Positions 34,215 through 46,100 of a DNA stretch of 64,000 nucleotides are shown here, in pieces. The position numbers were made by a program, and so were the translations under genes. The stretch lies in contig JADNRY010000167.1 in the NCBI GenBank assembly GCA_015501585.1, forward strand, positions 62,001 through 126,000. Direction: 5' to 3'. The notes beneath the pieces were generated by a model. That model was given only the letters and a program-made list of their open reading frames with translations. It was not told the DNA's origin and did no database searches. The DNA comes from Rhodocollybia butyracea (lineage: Eukaryota; Basidiomycota; Agaricomycetes; Agaricales; Omphalotaceae). Position 1 is the first letter of the stretch, and every line of letters begins with the position of its first letter.

Positions 34215-34352
34215 GTCAGAAGCAAATTGTGTATGCAATAAGCATATCAGCGCTCAAATATTCAATAGCTATGGTATCATCACCTTTCGGTCTCGACATT
34301 GTCAGCAGGTAAAAGACAGTTTGATGAAGCATACTCACGCTCTACTGTTTGT

Positions 34353-35075
34353 TCCATCATATAGCCGTCTCCAGAATTCAACTCCTTGTTTTAATACTCC
34401 TTCGATCTTGGCAGTCTGTTGCACTACTTTCATGCTTTGAATGCAAACATGATGGTTATTTGTGTTGCATCTTTTGATCAGAAGCAGGGTGCTTCTCCCG
34501 AGCTCTTGGTACAGGATGTTGTGGATTAAGTGATCTGGTTACACTTGTGCACTCGGTTGTTAGACTTTTTGTACAATTATCTGGGTATCCCCCAGGACCT
34601 GTACAGTATTTATACTACTTACAATACCTTCTAGAATATTCTACATAGTACTGGTAAGTAAGCTGAGCCAGTACTGAGTAATACTAAAGAAATTACTAGA
34701 ATGTTCCAGTACAGACTCAAATCTACAACACAGGAGCGTAACATCGGTGAATTTGACTTATATACATATATTGCAGATGAGTTAAAGCTCTGGAAATCCA
34801 GGGACAGGCTGTACTTACTGCATGTAGCTACTGCGGTACCGCTGTGGGTTTGTAGAGAAGGAGGCTTGCTGAGTCACAAGATCGTGTGGGTGATGTGAGA
34901 CCTGAGAGCAAGTTATCTTATAATAACTTAGATAGCCCTGACTTCATCGGTATAGCTCAACGGCCAGTGCGATGAGTACCGTGTGACCTGTATCATGATC
35001 TATTGAGCATTTGAAGACTATCTATCACAGTGAGTACCACTCTGAGAACAAGTAGAACGACTGACTGAGTCCTAA
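34353..35075. other. Intergenic, no supported gene
   Basis: The first ~150 bp resemble the 5' flank of the intact methyltransferase gene. No gene seen. Confidence 0.4.
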
Positions 35076-36052
35076 TTAAATTGGCTTTCTTGCTACTATT
35101 GCATAGTAGGTTGTATAAGCCTTATCCGATTCGTTCCATTCTTTTAGGCACCCCTCGAGAAGCTTGTCAAATTCCTCCTCACTTCCGACAATCCCAAACC
35201 CTCCCCCAGTCAACACTGGAGTCTTCACCCCCATCCACAAGTCATGCCACTGCTTCGAACGGTTCAACCCATCATTGTCCACCGACTCGCGTATGGGAAT
35301 ATCTCGGCCCTCACAATGAATATCTGTGAATCCTTTTCTCGCCAAGAGCTTCGGAAGATATACTTCCAAGTCTGTGATAATTCCTTTTGAGGTGTGGAGC
35401 GACGTGATTAAAGATGCAAGCCTTTTGGAGTTTGGCCCCACCCCATAGCCAAGGCCTTTTGCCTCAACTTCCACTAGCTCAATCCATGCACCCGGTTTAA
35501 GCACGTCATGAAGCTGGTCAATGGCTATATTCCAACGAGAGTCATTCAGTGCACCAACCAGGAGGCGTTGGTGAATATAGGAGAAGCTATTTTTCCATTC
35601 CTGGGGTAAATCAGTAACGGAGTGGATAGAAAAGTGGATGTTTGATGGATATTCGCGAGGAAACTGCTTGTCAGATATGTCGATGCATTCGATATTGAGC
35701 AGCACGTTGTTCTGGGAGTGGAAAGCAGAAAACTCTTGAGCCCATATGCCTACAATGTGAAGTTTGTAAACGAAGTTGGGCGAAGTAAGCTGCGACCTAC
35801 CGGTGCCAGCACCACTTTCGAGGACCAGATCATGCGAATGGAGGGTTATCGGTGCTAATGCAAGTTCATCTCCAAAGGCCTTTTTGAGGATACAATGCTG
35901 GAGGTTTAATCTTTTCAGAAGTGAATAGTAAGTATATCTAGTTAGTATATCAATATTCAATAGCTATAATATCACCTTTCTGTCTCGGCGTTGTCAGCAG
36001 GAAGAAGATAGTTTGATGAAACATATTCTCGTTTTACGGTTTGTTCCATCAT
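35076..36052 (-). CDS. LaeA-like class I SAM-dependent methyltransferase (286 aa)
   Basis: Minus-strand exons 36052-35976, 35910-35801 and 35749-35076 total 861 nt. Intron 2 (35750-35800) is 51 nt with no stop, so an unspliced frame is also open. Splicing is preferred because it restores motif I as ESGAGTGIWAQEF and the usual start SSNYLLPADNAETERLNLQH. Further motifs are DISDKQFPREYPSNIHFSIHS (acidic/ISD motif II), LNDSRWNIAIDQL, LKPGAWIELVE (motif of the post-III region), GPNSKRL and the conserved end EAY/KAYTTYYAIVARKP. This family includes fungal secondary-metabolite regulators and small-molecule methyltransferases; the substrate is unknown. A broken paralogue is next door. Confidence 0.85.
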
Positions 36053-36319
36053 GCGTGGCTCGACGCTTTCCTGAATCGAACACTTGTTTAATACTTTTTC
36101 AGGCTCGTCACACGGTTTGAATGCAAACATGACGATGGGCTAGAGATATTTTCAGTCTCGTCTCACGGTTTGAATGCAAACACGATGATAGGCTAGCGGT
36201 ACTGGGCAGCATGTTAAGATTAGGTGCTTCTTCCGAGCTCGTTCATGATCTGATATCATGTCCCTGTGCCGAGGAGGCGGCACCAAAAGATGGATCCCAT
36301 AGTGTGTTAATGTATTCCC

Positions 36320-37620
36320 GAACTGAGGCGAACTCTGCGCAAATGGCCATGAAAGTCTTGCACGATCCTGTTTAAGGTGGTTCGAGCGGGCTGCACGAGG
36401 AAGAGCAAGCTCAGCACTGGAAAAGATGGCCGGAAAAGCAAGAACACGTATGGTCTCCAAGAGTGAACTGAGCAAAAGTATCAACGAGACATCTAGATTC
36501 TAGAAAGCAAAAGGCGCTGGGTGAGTAAACACGTCACGCGGGCGTCAAAATGCTTGACCATACGAGCATTTGGTTACCAACTTGTCTGCCCTTTTGGCTT
36601 ATTTGGATACACAATAACTTCCTCTATATTCGCTTATCTCGTTCAGTTGAACACTCGAACTAGTAATCACAAGATGGTTCACGTCGTTTTTCGCAGATTT
36701 GGTTTGCAAAAAGTGTTGATGCACAAGTATCGATTTGGACGCTCTTTCGTGTTGAGTTACCTGCACAGATCCCTCCCTTCCAGTCTCATCATCTCTCTCC
36801 TCTGCGATTCCATTCCTTATCTAAAGCCTTATTCGCCACAAATTCTCTCCTATCACTTCCATTCTAACGCTCTCATTGGATTCAGATAATAATATGGCGC
36901 TCTATCTACCATTATCCCGCCTAGCCTCAAAAGTTTTGCTGACAGTCCATCCATTACCAACCTGGGTTCTTGATGCAGCCAGCGCGTTTCACCGAATCCC
37001 ATCCACGAATCCATCACGTCAGAGGAGATAAAAGAAGGAAAATCGAATCGGACTCGTTTCAGAGTTTGGAGTATTCGATTCTTTTAGAACCAATAAAGGT
37101 GTGTATATACCTTTGCTGCTACTCGGAACCATTGCTCAAGGGTACCTAGTTGTCCATTCACGTATCCACTCAACGTATCAACGTAGCCAAATAAACCCTG
37201 TTCCTCTTACATTCGGCACTACAAGCATAACGGGAAGCGGACTTGAATCGTTGGAACGCTGAATGAGCTACACGGTATGTGCACCATCTGCATTTGGTCG
37301 TTTCTCGAACTGGTTCGTCTCGTCGTCTCGTCCGATTACGCTTTGTTTTCGTGATTCTTTCGAATTTCTTCTCCCTCTTCGAATTGTTTGGTTCAGATTC
37401 ACTCGTGTCGCTTACTGACTCTCTTCCTAGTTTCGGAGTAGCGGTACAACAACAGTCGTGTCGTAGAACACCTTCTCACTCAACCCGCCAACACGCTCTT
37501 CCTCGCTTCTGCAGCATTGCATCTGGCCGAGAGCAAGACGCGTCTCCGTCCCTCCTTTATGTCGGTATCACTGGCGGCCTCGACGGCATCCTACATTTTG
37601 ACTTGGAGTATTATCGATGG
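36320..37620. repeat. Segmental duplication block B (decayed core)
   Basis: Matches block A (~21930-23320) and block C (~53700-54990): the same GGCCGG-AAGCAAGAACAC start, GGCGTCAAAATG, TTTTTCGCAGATTTGG, CATCCATTACCAACCTGGGTT and the final decayed exon. No intact gene. Directly followed by the promoter-like region of the dead MFS copy. Confidence 0.65.
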
Positions 37621-37730
37621 GATTGGTGCATGGAATTACAGCTTTCATTGTGTAGCTTGCTAGAATTCCAAGCCTATAGATTAGTCCGGGGGTCCTGCGT
37701 AACATGCAAAGTTATTCATGGTATCATTTG

Positions 37731-37761
37731 AATCACGAGTGCCCGTGCGCACTGACCCTTC
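37731..37761 (+). promoter_or_regulatory. Conserved upstream block of dead MFS copy 4
   Basis: Same short form of the block as upstream of copy 2. Retained although the gene behind it is broken. Confidence 0.3.
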
Positions 37762-37837
37762 ATAAAGTTCATTAATCGGTTCGTTAGGTTTGAACCGTAC
37801 AATTGCCCCCCACCAGCCCCACCATCCGAGTGTCGAA

Positions 37838-39942
37838 ATAGCTGCAAGACCCGCGTCACATTTTGCACCGAGACCCATTATAACCTTCTAGTATCACTCT
37901 TGGACGCCCCTTGCTTCAGGCACAAATTATGTGAGTCTACTCTCAAATCTTTTATCCAATGATTCGAAAATTTACCGTGGCTTTCAGGTCTTTTCGGGTA
38001 TTTAACTAGCCTATGCTCCTCAACTCGCGGCGCGTTTGCCTATATCGCATACTCAACTCAATGCTATTATTGCTTTGGCAGGAAACGGTAGATGTCCAGT
38101 GCTAGTAGTTCTCATCAATGCCTCACTTCTCGTTCTAGTTGGGGTCTATTTCTCCTCGCCTCTATGGGACATAAGCGCCGATAATCTTGGACCGAAGTTG
38201 AACTTAATCCCGGGCTTCTGCTTTCTTCTCGCAGGGTATTCTGGTATACGATAATGGGATCAGTACGCCCGAACCAAGCGCCTCCACTTCAGTAATCTTG
38301 CTTCTCCTTTTCGCTCTCATGACTGGAGTAGGCGGCGCTGGCGGGTATATGACTGCGCTCAATGTAACCGCAAGAAGCTTCCCAGATTCATTGGCACGTA
38401 CAATGTTTCTGATATACCAGACATTTAATAATAGTGTACTACAGCGTGGCTCTGACCTCGGTCTCGTCGTATCCGGCTTCGGGCTATCGGCGTTCTTATT
38501 TTCCTTCATCGCTCAACCGCGTTTCCTGGACAAAAACATCGTATCTGCTATTGACTCAGGCACTGGGGTCAGCGCTACCGCTGCTCATTGGCGTCTTCGT
38601 TATTCAACCAATACCTCTCTCAGTTCCATCCACTCGCGAATCCGAGGCTACGGAAGTCGATGATGTAGACTCCATTGATTTCTCCAAAAAAGGAATCTGT
38701 ACCTGAAGACGGCGCTCTGCTGAAGCAGTTCTACGGGAGGAAACTATTAACTTCAGTTGGCTTTTGGATATTGTTTTGCAATTTCTCATTGGGTATGTCC
38801 TTGAGCGCTCTTATGACAATCAATCTGACCTTTTGGGCCAGTCAGTGAGGTAGGCCTTATGTGTGAGTCTCTCGAATAAACTCTTTCTTCCTCTGTCGCC
38901 AACACAGTTTTTGGAGAGAAGATATCAACAACATTGGTTCTATAGCGCAAGTCCTCTACATTCACGAACATCGTTCAACCTACGACAAGATCAAGATTTT
39001 TACATGGCAAGCAACTACTTAAGTCTCCATGATTAGCAGGATATGTTTTTCTGGTCGGATATTCATTGGTATGCATTACTATTACGACTTGTGCACCACT
39101 TGAGTGTACTTATTCTTCTCGGAAGGCCTGTTATCCGACTTCGCCAAAGCCCGTTGGAACATTCCTCGATCCTAGTGCCCATATCCGCACTTGCCTCTCA
39201 AATCACACTGGCCTCTGCTCACGTAAACGTGGTTTCGGCATTATGGAAATCAAGTTGGGGCTCGGGTACGGGGTGCTCTTCTCGTTATCCACTACGATCG
39301 CTACTGAGTGGTTTGGACAAGAGGTGTGGGATCTCTGAATCGGCGACACTGATGTGCTCGCGTGACTTTGACAGTCTTTGACATTAGAATGATGGCCGCC
39401 AGCAAGCCGGTACACCAGAAAAGACCAGAACGCAAGAAGCGTGTCAGGAAAATGCTATAATACATGTAGGTATATTAGCTTGTAAGTATTTTTTAACAGC
39501 AGAACAAATCGACGAAACAACAAAGGTATTCGTACACTATGGACTATGGCGGCTGAGCGGCTTGTGGATGGCCATCAGAGCTGTCAAAGCCACGCGAGCA
39601 CATCAGTGTCGCCGATTCAGAGATCCCACACCTCTTGGGTTTGGACTAGGTGAGTCTTTGACTCAAGTGTAAAGACTAATCAACTGATTCACCGCTCTTT
39701 TCCGAAACATTTGAATTTCTCGCCTCTCATAGGTGGAAACGTCTTTTCAATGGCTTTCAGGAGAAACCTGGATATGCTGAGATACCGGCTAGCGTTTCGT
39801 TAAATGTGTGTTTGGATGGAAGGCCATGTTACGTTGATACGCTGTATCTTACTATCGCAGGGTGTGTGGTCGCTGTGTTTTGAGTTTATGGACAGCCTGG
39901 AGAGATCGTGTACGTAGGGTTGGAAGGCAGCTTTCGGGGTAA
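37838..39942 (+). pseudogene. Dead dispersed copy of the MFS transporter
   Basis: Aligns along its whole length with copies 1-3. The start codon is ATA in place of ATG at 37838; one base is lost in the ATAACC(C)TTCTAG stretch; the part between exons 1 and 3 is shortened; and exon 5 carries frame changes and a deleted central loop. A 320-bp MITE sits in the end of exon 8. The GC donor of intron 4 (GCACGT) is still recognisable near 38395. Confidence 0.9.
39318..39637. mobile_element. hAT-like MITE, 320 bp
   Basis: Terminal inverted repeats of 57 bp with a single mismatch, starting CAAGAGGTGTGGGATC. Flanked by an 8-bp direct repeat GGTTTGGA (39310-39317 and 39638-39645). MFS copies 1-3 show one uninterrupted GGTTTGGA at that site, proving insertion. 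An 8-bp duplication is the hallmark of hAT elements. No transposase. Confidence 0.92.
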
Positions 39943-40806
39943 GAGCACGAGAATGTACGTAGGTCCGGGGTTTTAACGATTGATAATGATTCGTGGCTTT
40001 GTCAATGGTCGTGAATGGGATTATGGTGGCTTCGCAGCTCGTGGAGGGGTGTTTTCTCCCGGTGAACCAAGACGGGTCAGGTCGGTCAGGCCACGTAGAA
40101 GAATCAAGTGCTAATTGTAGCGAGTTGTAGAGAATACGAAAACACCACGTTTCCAGTCATACTCTATGACTGGGTGAGGGGCAGGCACGAACAAAGACAG
40201 ATCTTGGAGTCGAGAGACCAACGAGATGGTGATCACTGGTACGCCGCATACTTTTCTTCTACATTTCCTGATAGTTTACTGGTCCAAAGTCCAGACAACG
40301 CGCGCGTCAAGGCGGGAAATGAATGAGCTTGTGTGCTAGTAATCCAAAGTGACTACAGCTCGGCGTGAAAGCCCTGAGATGGGCTAGGCCATCAAAATCC
40401 GGGCCCGAACACTTGGCCTGCGATGGCTTTTGGTACGGCTCGAGCTTGAGCTTTGGTCGGGGTTTTTCGCCACGCCTACTTCGACGCAGATGTCACCGAG
40501 TGTTGAAACTGAACTCAAGTTATGGGTTCAGTTACTGACCTATTGAATGAATATATCGCACTCTCTGGTTTCTAGTTATGAACAGGGTCTCTTCCGTATC
40601 GGAGTCTTCCCAAGGTTTATCTCTGAAACTCCATGTATGCTGCAAGTTTACGAAAAACAACAAAGTCGTGAAACCACCGATCCGGTATGAGGACTCAGCT
40701 CGATTTCCAGCAGCAGTTGAAAGCTCCAGTGTTCCAAGAAGTGCTCTAGTATAGCATGCTATGCATACGTATGAAAGCAATGGCTGGGCTTACTCGTATA
40801 CCGCAG
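39943..40806. other. 3' flank of dead MFS copy, no gene
   Basis: The first ~200 bp match the 3' flank of MFS copy 3 (near 20880-20990, shared AATCRAGTGCTAATTGTAG). Nothing else supported. Confidence 0.5.
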
Positions 40807-41119
40807 CTATTTGACTTCGGATGAGTGAAGTTTATTAATAGATTTGCACCGGCGTTGAACACGCGTTTTAGCCTCTTTACTTCGGTTTGAAATGACCTGC
40901 CAGCTACCTACGAAATTCGTGACCAGCTTCTCAAGTCCTTCCTTCCCAGCCTGCTCCTGTTCCCGGCGCCTTGAGCGCGCCCGTAGCATGTAGCTCTACT
41001 AGGTTATTTCTGGACTGTATACATGTCCTGGTCATTATTCTCTCGTTTATTATGGCCAGCCTCCCCTTTAACTCATTTAGGTTACCATCGCCACGGGGCA
41101 CGGAAATGATAGTACTCAT
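40807..41119 (-). pseudogene. Fragment of an unknown helical protein, frameshifted
   Basis: The minus strand reads LNELKGRLAIINERIM then, one frame over, GLEKLVTNFVGSWQVISNRS and KTRVQRRCKSINK. Both halves look like continuous charged helices of one protein, reminiscent of N-terminal helical regions of agaricomycete signalling proteins, but the frame breaks near 40975. Weak evidence. Confidence 0.3.
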
Positions 41120-41531
41120 GCCCGCGGTACTTTTAAACACTGTGCTTCAGGTGAGGCCGATCGTGCGATCATCGGAATTCTATTGGGTTGAGCATGAAAA
41201 ATGGACAGCAGACAGGCAACGCAGTAGTCTATAACTCACGAAGAAAAAGTAGGGAGGGGCACGGTAATCGAATGGTTGACCACTCTCTGCGACAGGTGTC
41301 CCAAGGTACCAAGACATCTGCACGAGGCACCAAAACAACACCAATATTTACTCATACTCCGCAATGAAGCAATTAATGGCCATATGTAGTGCTTACCCTA
41401 TCGGTTAATGAGGACATGTGTAGCCAGGTATAGAACAACAAAAAGGCTTCACTCCTACTCCTATAGCACCACGAGCAAACATCCTCTTTCCTCCATTTAC
41501 TTCGTTTCCCATTGAAAAACCAACTAGTAGA

Positions 41532-42471
41532 ATGCCACAATCAGAACACTCGCGTAAGTCATTATTTCGTGCCCAATCAAACGATCCTGCGGTTAGAAAC
41601 CTATTTTCGAGAACAATCCAACCTCATGGTTCTAGATATGATTCTATCAAGCAGGATAAGCTCTAACTTCATACTTATCTGCGATTCTAGAGAACGAAGG
41701 AAACTCAAGAAAAAACTTCTGTTTGGCCGTTCAAGTTGAAGAGAATACGATTCATCTAAATTGTGATTTAATCCATCGTTCGAAGATTCTATATCTGATT
41801 CCATGTGCTCTAGATGAGCTTCCTCCACTCGTAAAAGCCCTGAAGAAAGGTTTCGAAACTTTTCTTACGGCAGCCTGTATCGTGGTACGTAGGCACTGCT
41901 TGACCTTTGATGATGTTACTTATATAAGAATCCTCAGTCGGTCCTCTTAGCGGCCACCGCAGCTACAGTATCTGGCACCATATCACGGGACACTTCTTTG
42001 CAAACTCGGCGCAAAGATTTGCTGCTAGCATTATCGTATATTGCAATCAGCTTCAATATAAGCGCAACCATCAATGCACTTTGCGTGATGGATAGGCTTG
42101 CAGCCCTTCCGATCTCTGCGAGGGGCCGGACCGGCCGAAACCACCTCCCAGAACTGAAGTCGAGGCCAATGACAGCAATCTTGCGTGCTTTCGACGGGAA
42201 AAAAGGCCTCATGAGATTTTTATACGTTTCGTGTAAGTTGATGCATGCCGCTCAACTGCACTGATGGCTCACGAATCGTACAGGGATGTTCTCCTTCTCT
42301 TTCGGTATTATCTTCGACTTTCTGCAGCTGGTTCTCTACGCCTGGAATGTAGAAACATTAGGCGTCAAAATTGCTGTAACAATTGCAGTGATTTTTTCAG
42401 CGCTTCCGTTTGTAGTGTACATATTTACCCACTTCTTGCCAAAACCTACGTCGATAGACAGTACTGCATAG
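41532..42471 (+). CDS. Hypothetical four-helix membrane protein (232 aa)
   Basis: Exons 41532-41553, 41691-41884, 41938-42232 and 42284-42471 total 699 nt in one frame. The long first intron (137 nt) is the least certain part. Predicted membrane helices: FLTAACIVSVLLAATAATVSG, LLLALSYIAISFNISATINAL, FSFSFGIIFDFLQLVLYAW and VKIAVTIAVIFSALPFVVYIF. A basic loop (ARGRTGRNHLPELKSRP) lies between helices 2 and 3. It sits upstream of the NACHT gene on the same strand, 693 bp away. Family not recognised. Confidence 0.6.
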
Positions 42472-43164
42472 AACCGCATAGAGCCTGAGGCACGATTAGT
42501 TCTCCAGACGTTATTATTATTGATTTATTGGCAAGTCCAGCAAAATACTATTACTCAATTAATTAATGGATTGGACCATGCCGTGTAATAAATTCTTCCT
42601 TCCTTCCTTCCTTCCTAGAGCCGGGAAAAACCTTACTTCATATATTTTACAAATTTTTGTTACTTATAATCCAAGTAGTCGACCTACTAGTTAATACTAT
42701 ATATCATGATCTTATATATTCACCGTGTAGCTCTTCACCATACTTACCATAGACGGCGACTTTATGTGGCTATTTCTCAATAACAAATTAACACTGGCAA
42801 AAAACCTGTTTCAACTTTGACATAGATTGCCACATAGGTTGCCATTCGCTATCACTACTTACCGGGTTTCATTGGGGTTTCAAGTTTTGCCTCTATGGGA
42901 GCTTTGTGCAAAGGGAAGAATAGACAAGTATCAGCCGTATCGGATGATTTGGATGGCGACAAGGTTATCAACATTCCCGGCTTGCTTCAGGCCTTGATTG
43001 CCACCCACACACGGGCGCTTTAGACATAAAGGGGCACAAACAGCTACGATGCTCACATGGTATAAGATCAGCCTGCCCTTCAGTTAATTTAAACTCGAGA
43101 TGATGTGACAGATACATCTTGAACCACATCTATCATCATCAAACTGGCTGACTGGCTGAACAGA
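42472..43164. other. Intergenic / promoter of NACHT gene; TTCC microsatellite
   Basis: A (TTCC)n tract lies at 42594-42616. No gene. Confidence 0.5.
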
Positions 43165-46100
43165 ATGTCGATCTTCCGTCAAGCTCACGATTTCACCATC
43201 AATGACGGGCACTTCACTATTGTGCAAGGAGATCAATCCAACACCTATATTTCACAAGGTAAGCATCTATAAAAACAGCTCTTGTAGTGACCAATATATA
43301 AGAAAAATTTGCAGTTACTGAGGACGTTGAACGGATGCTTTTCAGAAAGCTAAATCCCGTCAAGTACGTACCTGCAAAATTCTGCTTGGAAGGAACCAGA
43401 AGAGAAATCATTGCCAAGATTACTGACTGGATCTCTAATCGCGTTGATAATGCCCCACGCATATTCCTTCTCCATGGACCTGCTGGCACTGGAAAGTCTG
43501 CTATCAGTCATACCATAGGAAAACAGCTGAAAGACTTGGGTTGGTTTGGAGCATTCTTCAGCTTTGACCGCACATTAGATGCTGCCGAGCGCACCCCAAG
43601 TCAGGCCATCCATACCATGGCTTATAACCTAGGGCTGTATTCAGCGCCCTTTCAAAAGCGTTTAATCGACCAGATGGATAAAGATTCAGATATCCCCAGC
43701 AGTTCCACAATGTCACTGAAGGAAAAGTGGCAAAAGCTCATTCTAGATCCTGCAAAATGGGCCAGAGAACAGAGTCCAGCTGTTATTATAATTGATGCTC
43801 TTGATGAATGCAGTCCCCAGAATGGCCAAAGAGAAGACTTTATCTCTTTGTTGTTGAGTGGAATAGATTACCTGCCAAGACATTTTTGCATTCTTGTCAC
43901 ATCCCGACCAGAGCCTGATATAGTAAGTCATCTGGGGGAGGGGTTAGAGGGTGTTCAAATTCAGGATATAACCCAATTAAAAGGAACCAAAGAGGATATC
44001 TATGCATATGTGTGCAAACGAATGGCTCGTCAGATCCAGTCTCGTAAACTGGATAAGGCTCAATGTGAACTCCTTGCTGAGAGGTCTGAAGGTGTTTTCC
44101 AGTGGGCTTATACAGTATGTGAAGCCCTTGTTGGTGGACCCCAAGGAGGCATGAGTTTAAAGGAGCGCGTTGAGGACTTCACATCACTTGCTTCCAGTGT
44201 CAACAAGCGTCTTGATATCTTGTATAAAACTATTCTTGCCAAAAATTTCGATTGTCAAAATGACAAAGTCATGGGGAGATACAGGATAGTAATGTCCCAA
44301 ATCCTTGCGGCATGCCAGCCACTTTCGCAATCATCGTTGAAAAAACTTCAGTCAGCATATTATCGATGCACAGGTGAGGCAAACACTGAGGAAAGTGTGG
44401 ATCTAGTAATTCCGTTTCTTGGGTCCCTCCTTACAGGCGCAGGTACGGGCGTGGACAATGTAAATATACCGATTCGCCCAATTCACACATCTGTGCTTGA
44501 CTTTCTAATGGATGGGGATAGAAGTGGGGAGTATTCGATAAGTCGATCTAGTGGACACAACACAATGGGAATAGCAACCATTCAAATAATGACCGAAGAG
44601 CTGCACTTCAATATGTGCAACTTTTCAACCTCCTATTTGCGCAATTCCGACTTGAAAGACCTAGAAGAAAGAATTTTGCAAGCTCTCTCACCAGAACTTT
44701 CATATGCTTGTCGCTCCTGGGATCACCATCTGCTCAATGTAGAACCTAATCCCAATATATTGAGCCTGGTTAAAAAGTTTCTTTACCTCTTCTCAATCTA
44801 CTGGATGGAGGTACTTAGCACTCTCAATAAGGTGCATTTGATTCCAAGGGGTATGAAAAATGTAAGAAACTGGATAGTGCAGTCCCCAATGGTATGTAGA
44901 TTCAGCTTCTGGCATAGTCCCAGTTGATTGAATAATAGCTTTCAAAACAGGTAAATGCACAGTCAGGAAACTTGCAACTAATGATTCAGGAAATAACACA
45001 TTTTGTTGATGTTTTTGGAAGGGTTTTGGCAGAATCCACGCCCCATATGTATTTGTCAGCATTACCATTCATCCCAAAACACTCAATGCTCCAAAGGATG
45101 TATCGTTCACGCTTCACGAAGATGGCAGATATTTGTCACGGCCAGATGCTGCGCTGGCCATCTTTAGAAGTGATACTAGAAGGTCACACAGACATTGTCA
45201 ATTCTGTTTGCTTTTCCCCTGATGGGAAGCAAGTGGTATCTGGGTCATCAGACTGCTCGGTGCGGATATGGAATGCAGATACCGGTAAAGCTGAAGGAGA
45301 CCCACTTCAGGGACACAAAGATTGGATAAGATCAGTTGCTTTTTCTTGTGATGGAACAAAAATTTTGTCGGGGTCATTGAACCAATCTGTGTGGATATGG
45401 AATGCAGCGACTGGGGAGGCTGAGGGAAACCTGCTTCAAGGCCCCAAAGGTTGGGTCAGATCAGTTGCTTTCTCACCTGATGGAAAGAAAATTGTATGTG
45501 GGTCATCAGAAAATTTTGTGCACATATGGAATGCAGAGACTGGCAAGGCTGAACTTAAGAAACCGCTCCAGGGTCACACAGGCCCTGTCTCATCAGTTTC
45601 TTTTTCCTTGGATGGATCTAAAGTTGCATCTGGTTCATTAGATCGGTCAGTGCGGGTTTGGAATGTGAGGACTGGCAAGGCTGAAGGCAAACCCTTTCAT
45701 GGCCACACAGGGTTTGTCCATTCAGTTTCGTTCTCTCCTAATGGAATGAGACTTGTATCTGGGTCAGATGACAAGACTGTGCGGATATGGAATGTAGACA
45801 CTGGCAAGGCTGAAGGGAACCCCCTGCAAGGCCACACAGGGCTGGTCTATTCAGTTGCATTTTCTCCCGATGGCAAGAGAATTGTATCCGGATCATCAGA
45901 CAATTCTTTGCGCATCTGGAATGCAGAAATTGGAAAGATTGAAGGAAACCCTCTTCAGGGCCACACAGGTTGGGTGAGATCAGTTGCTTTTTCCCCTGAT
46001 GGAAAGAAAGTCGTTTCAGGGTCAGCGGACAGGACTGTGCGAATATGGAATGCAGAGTCTGGCAGGACCAAGGAATACATCTACATGGCACAGTCTGTTC

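Larger units (their letters stand above)
27790..34352 (-). pseudogene. LaeA-like methyltransferase relic split by three insertions
   Basis: Pieces in order on the minus strand: first exon 34352-~34285 (MMEQTVEREYASSN-like), middle 34136-33541 (SVRSV.SDLPQEWQNSFSYVHQ, ALKPGAWIELVE, YLPKLLAKKGF.DIHCEG) and C-terminal end 27945-27790. Each piece aligns with the intact gene at 35076-36052. Between them lie a 78-bp palindrome, a TIR element and a full Ty1/copia element. Internal frames are also broken. Confidence 0.8.
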
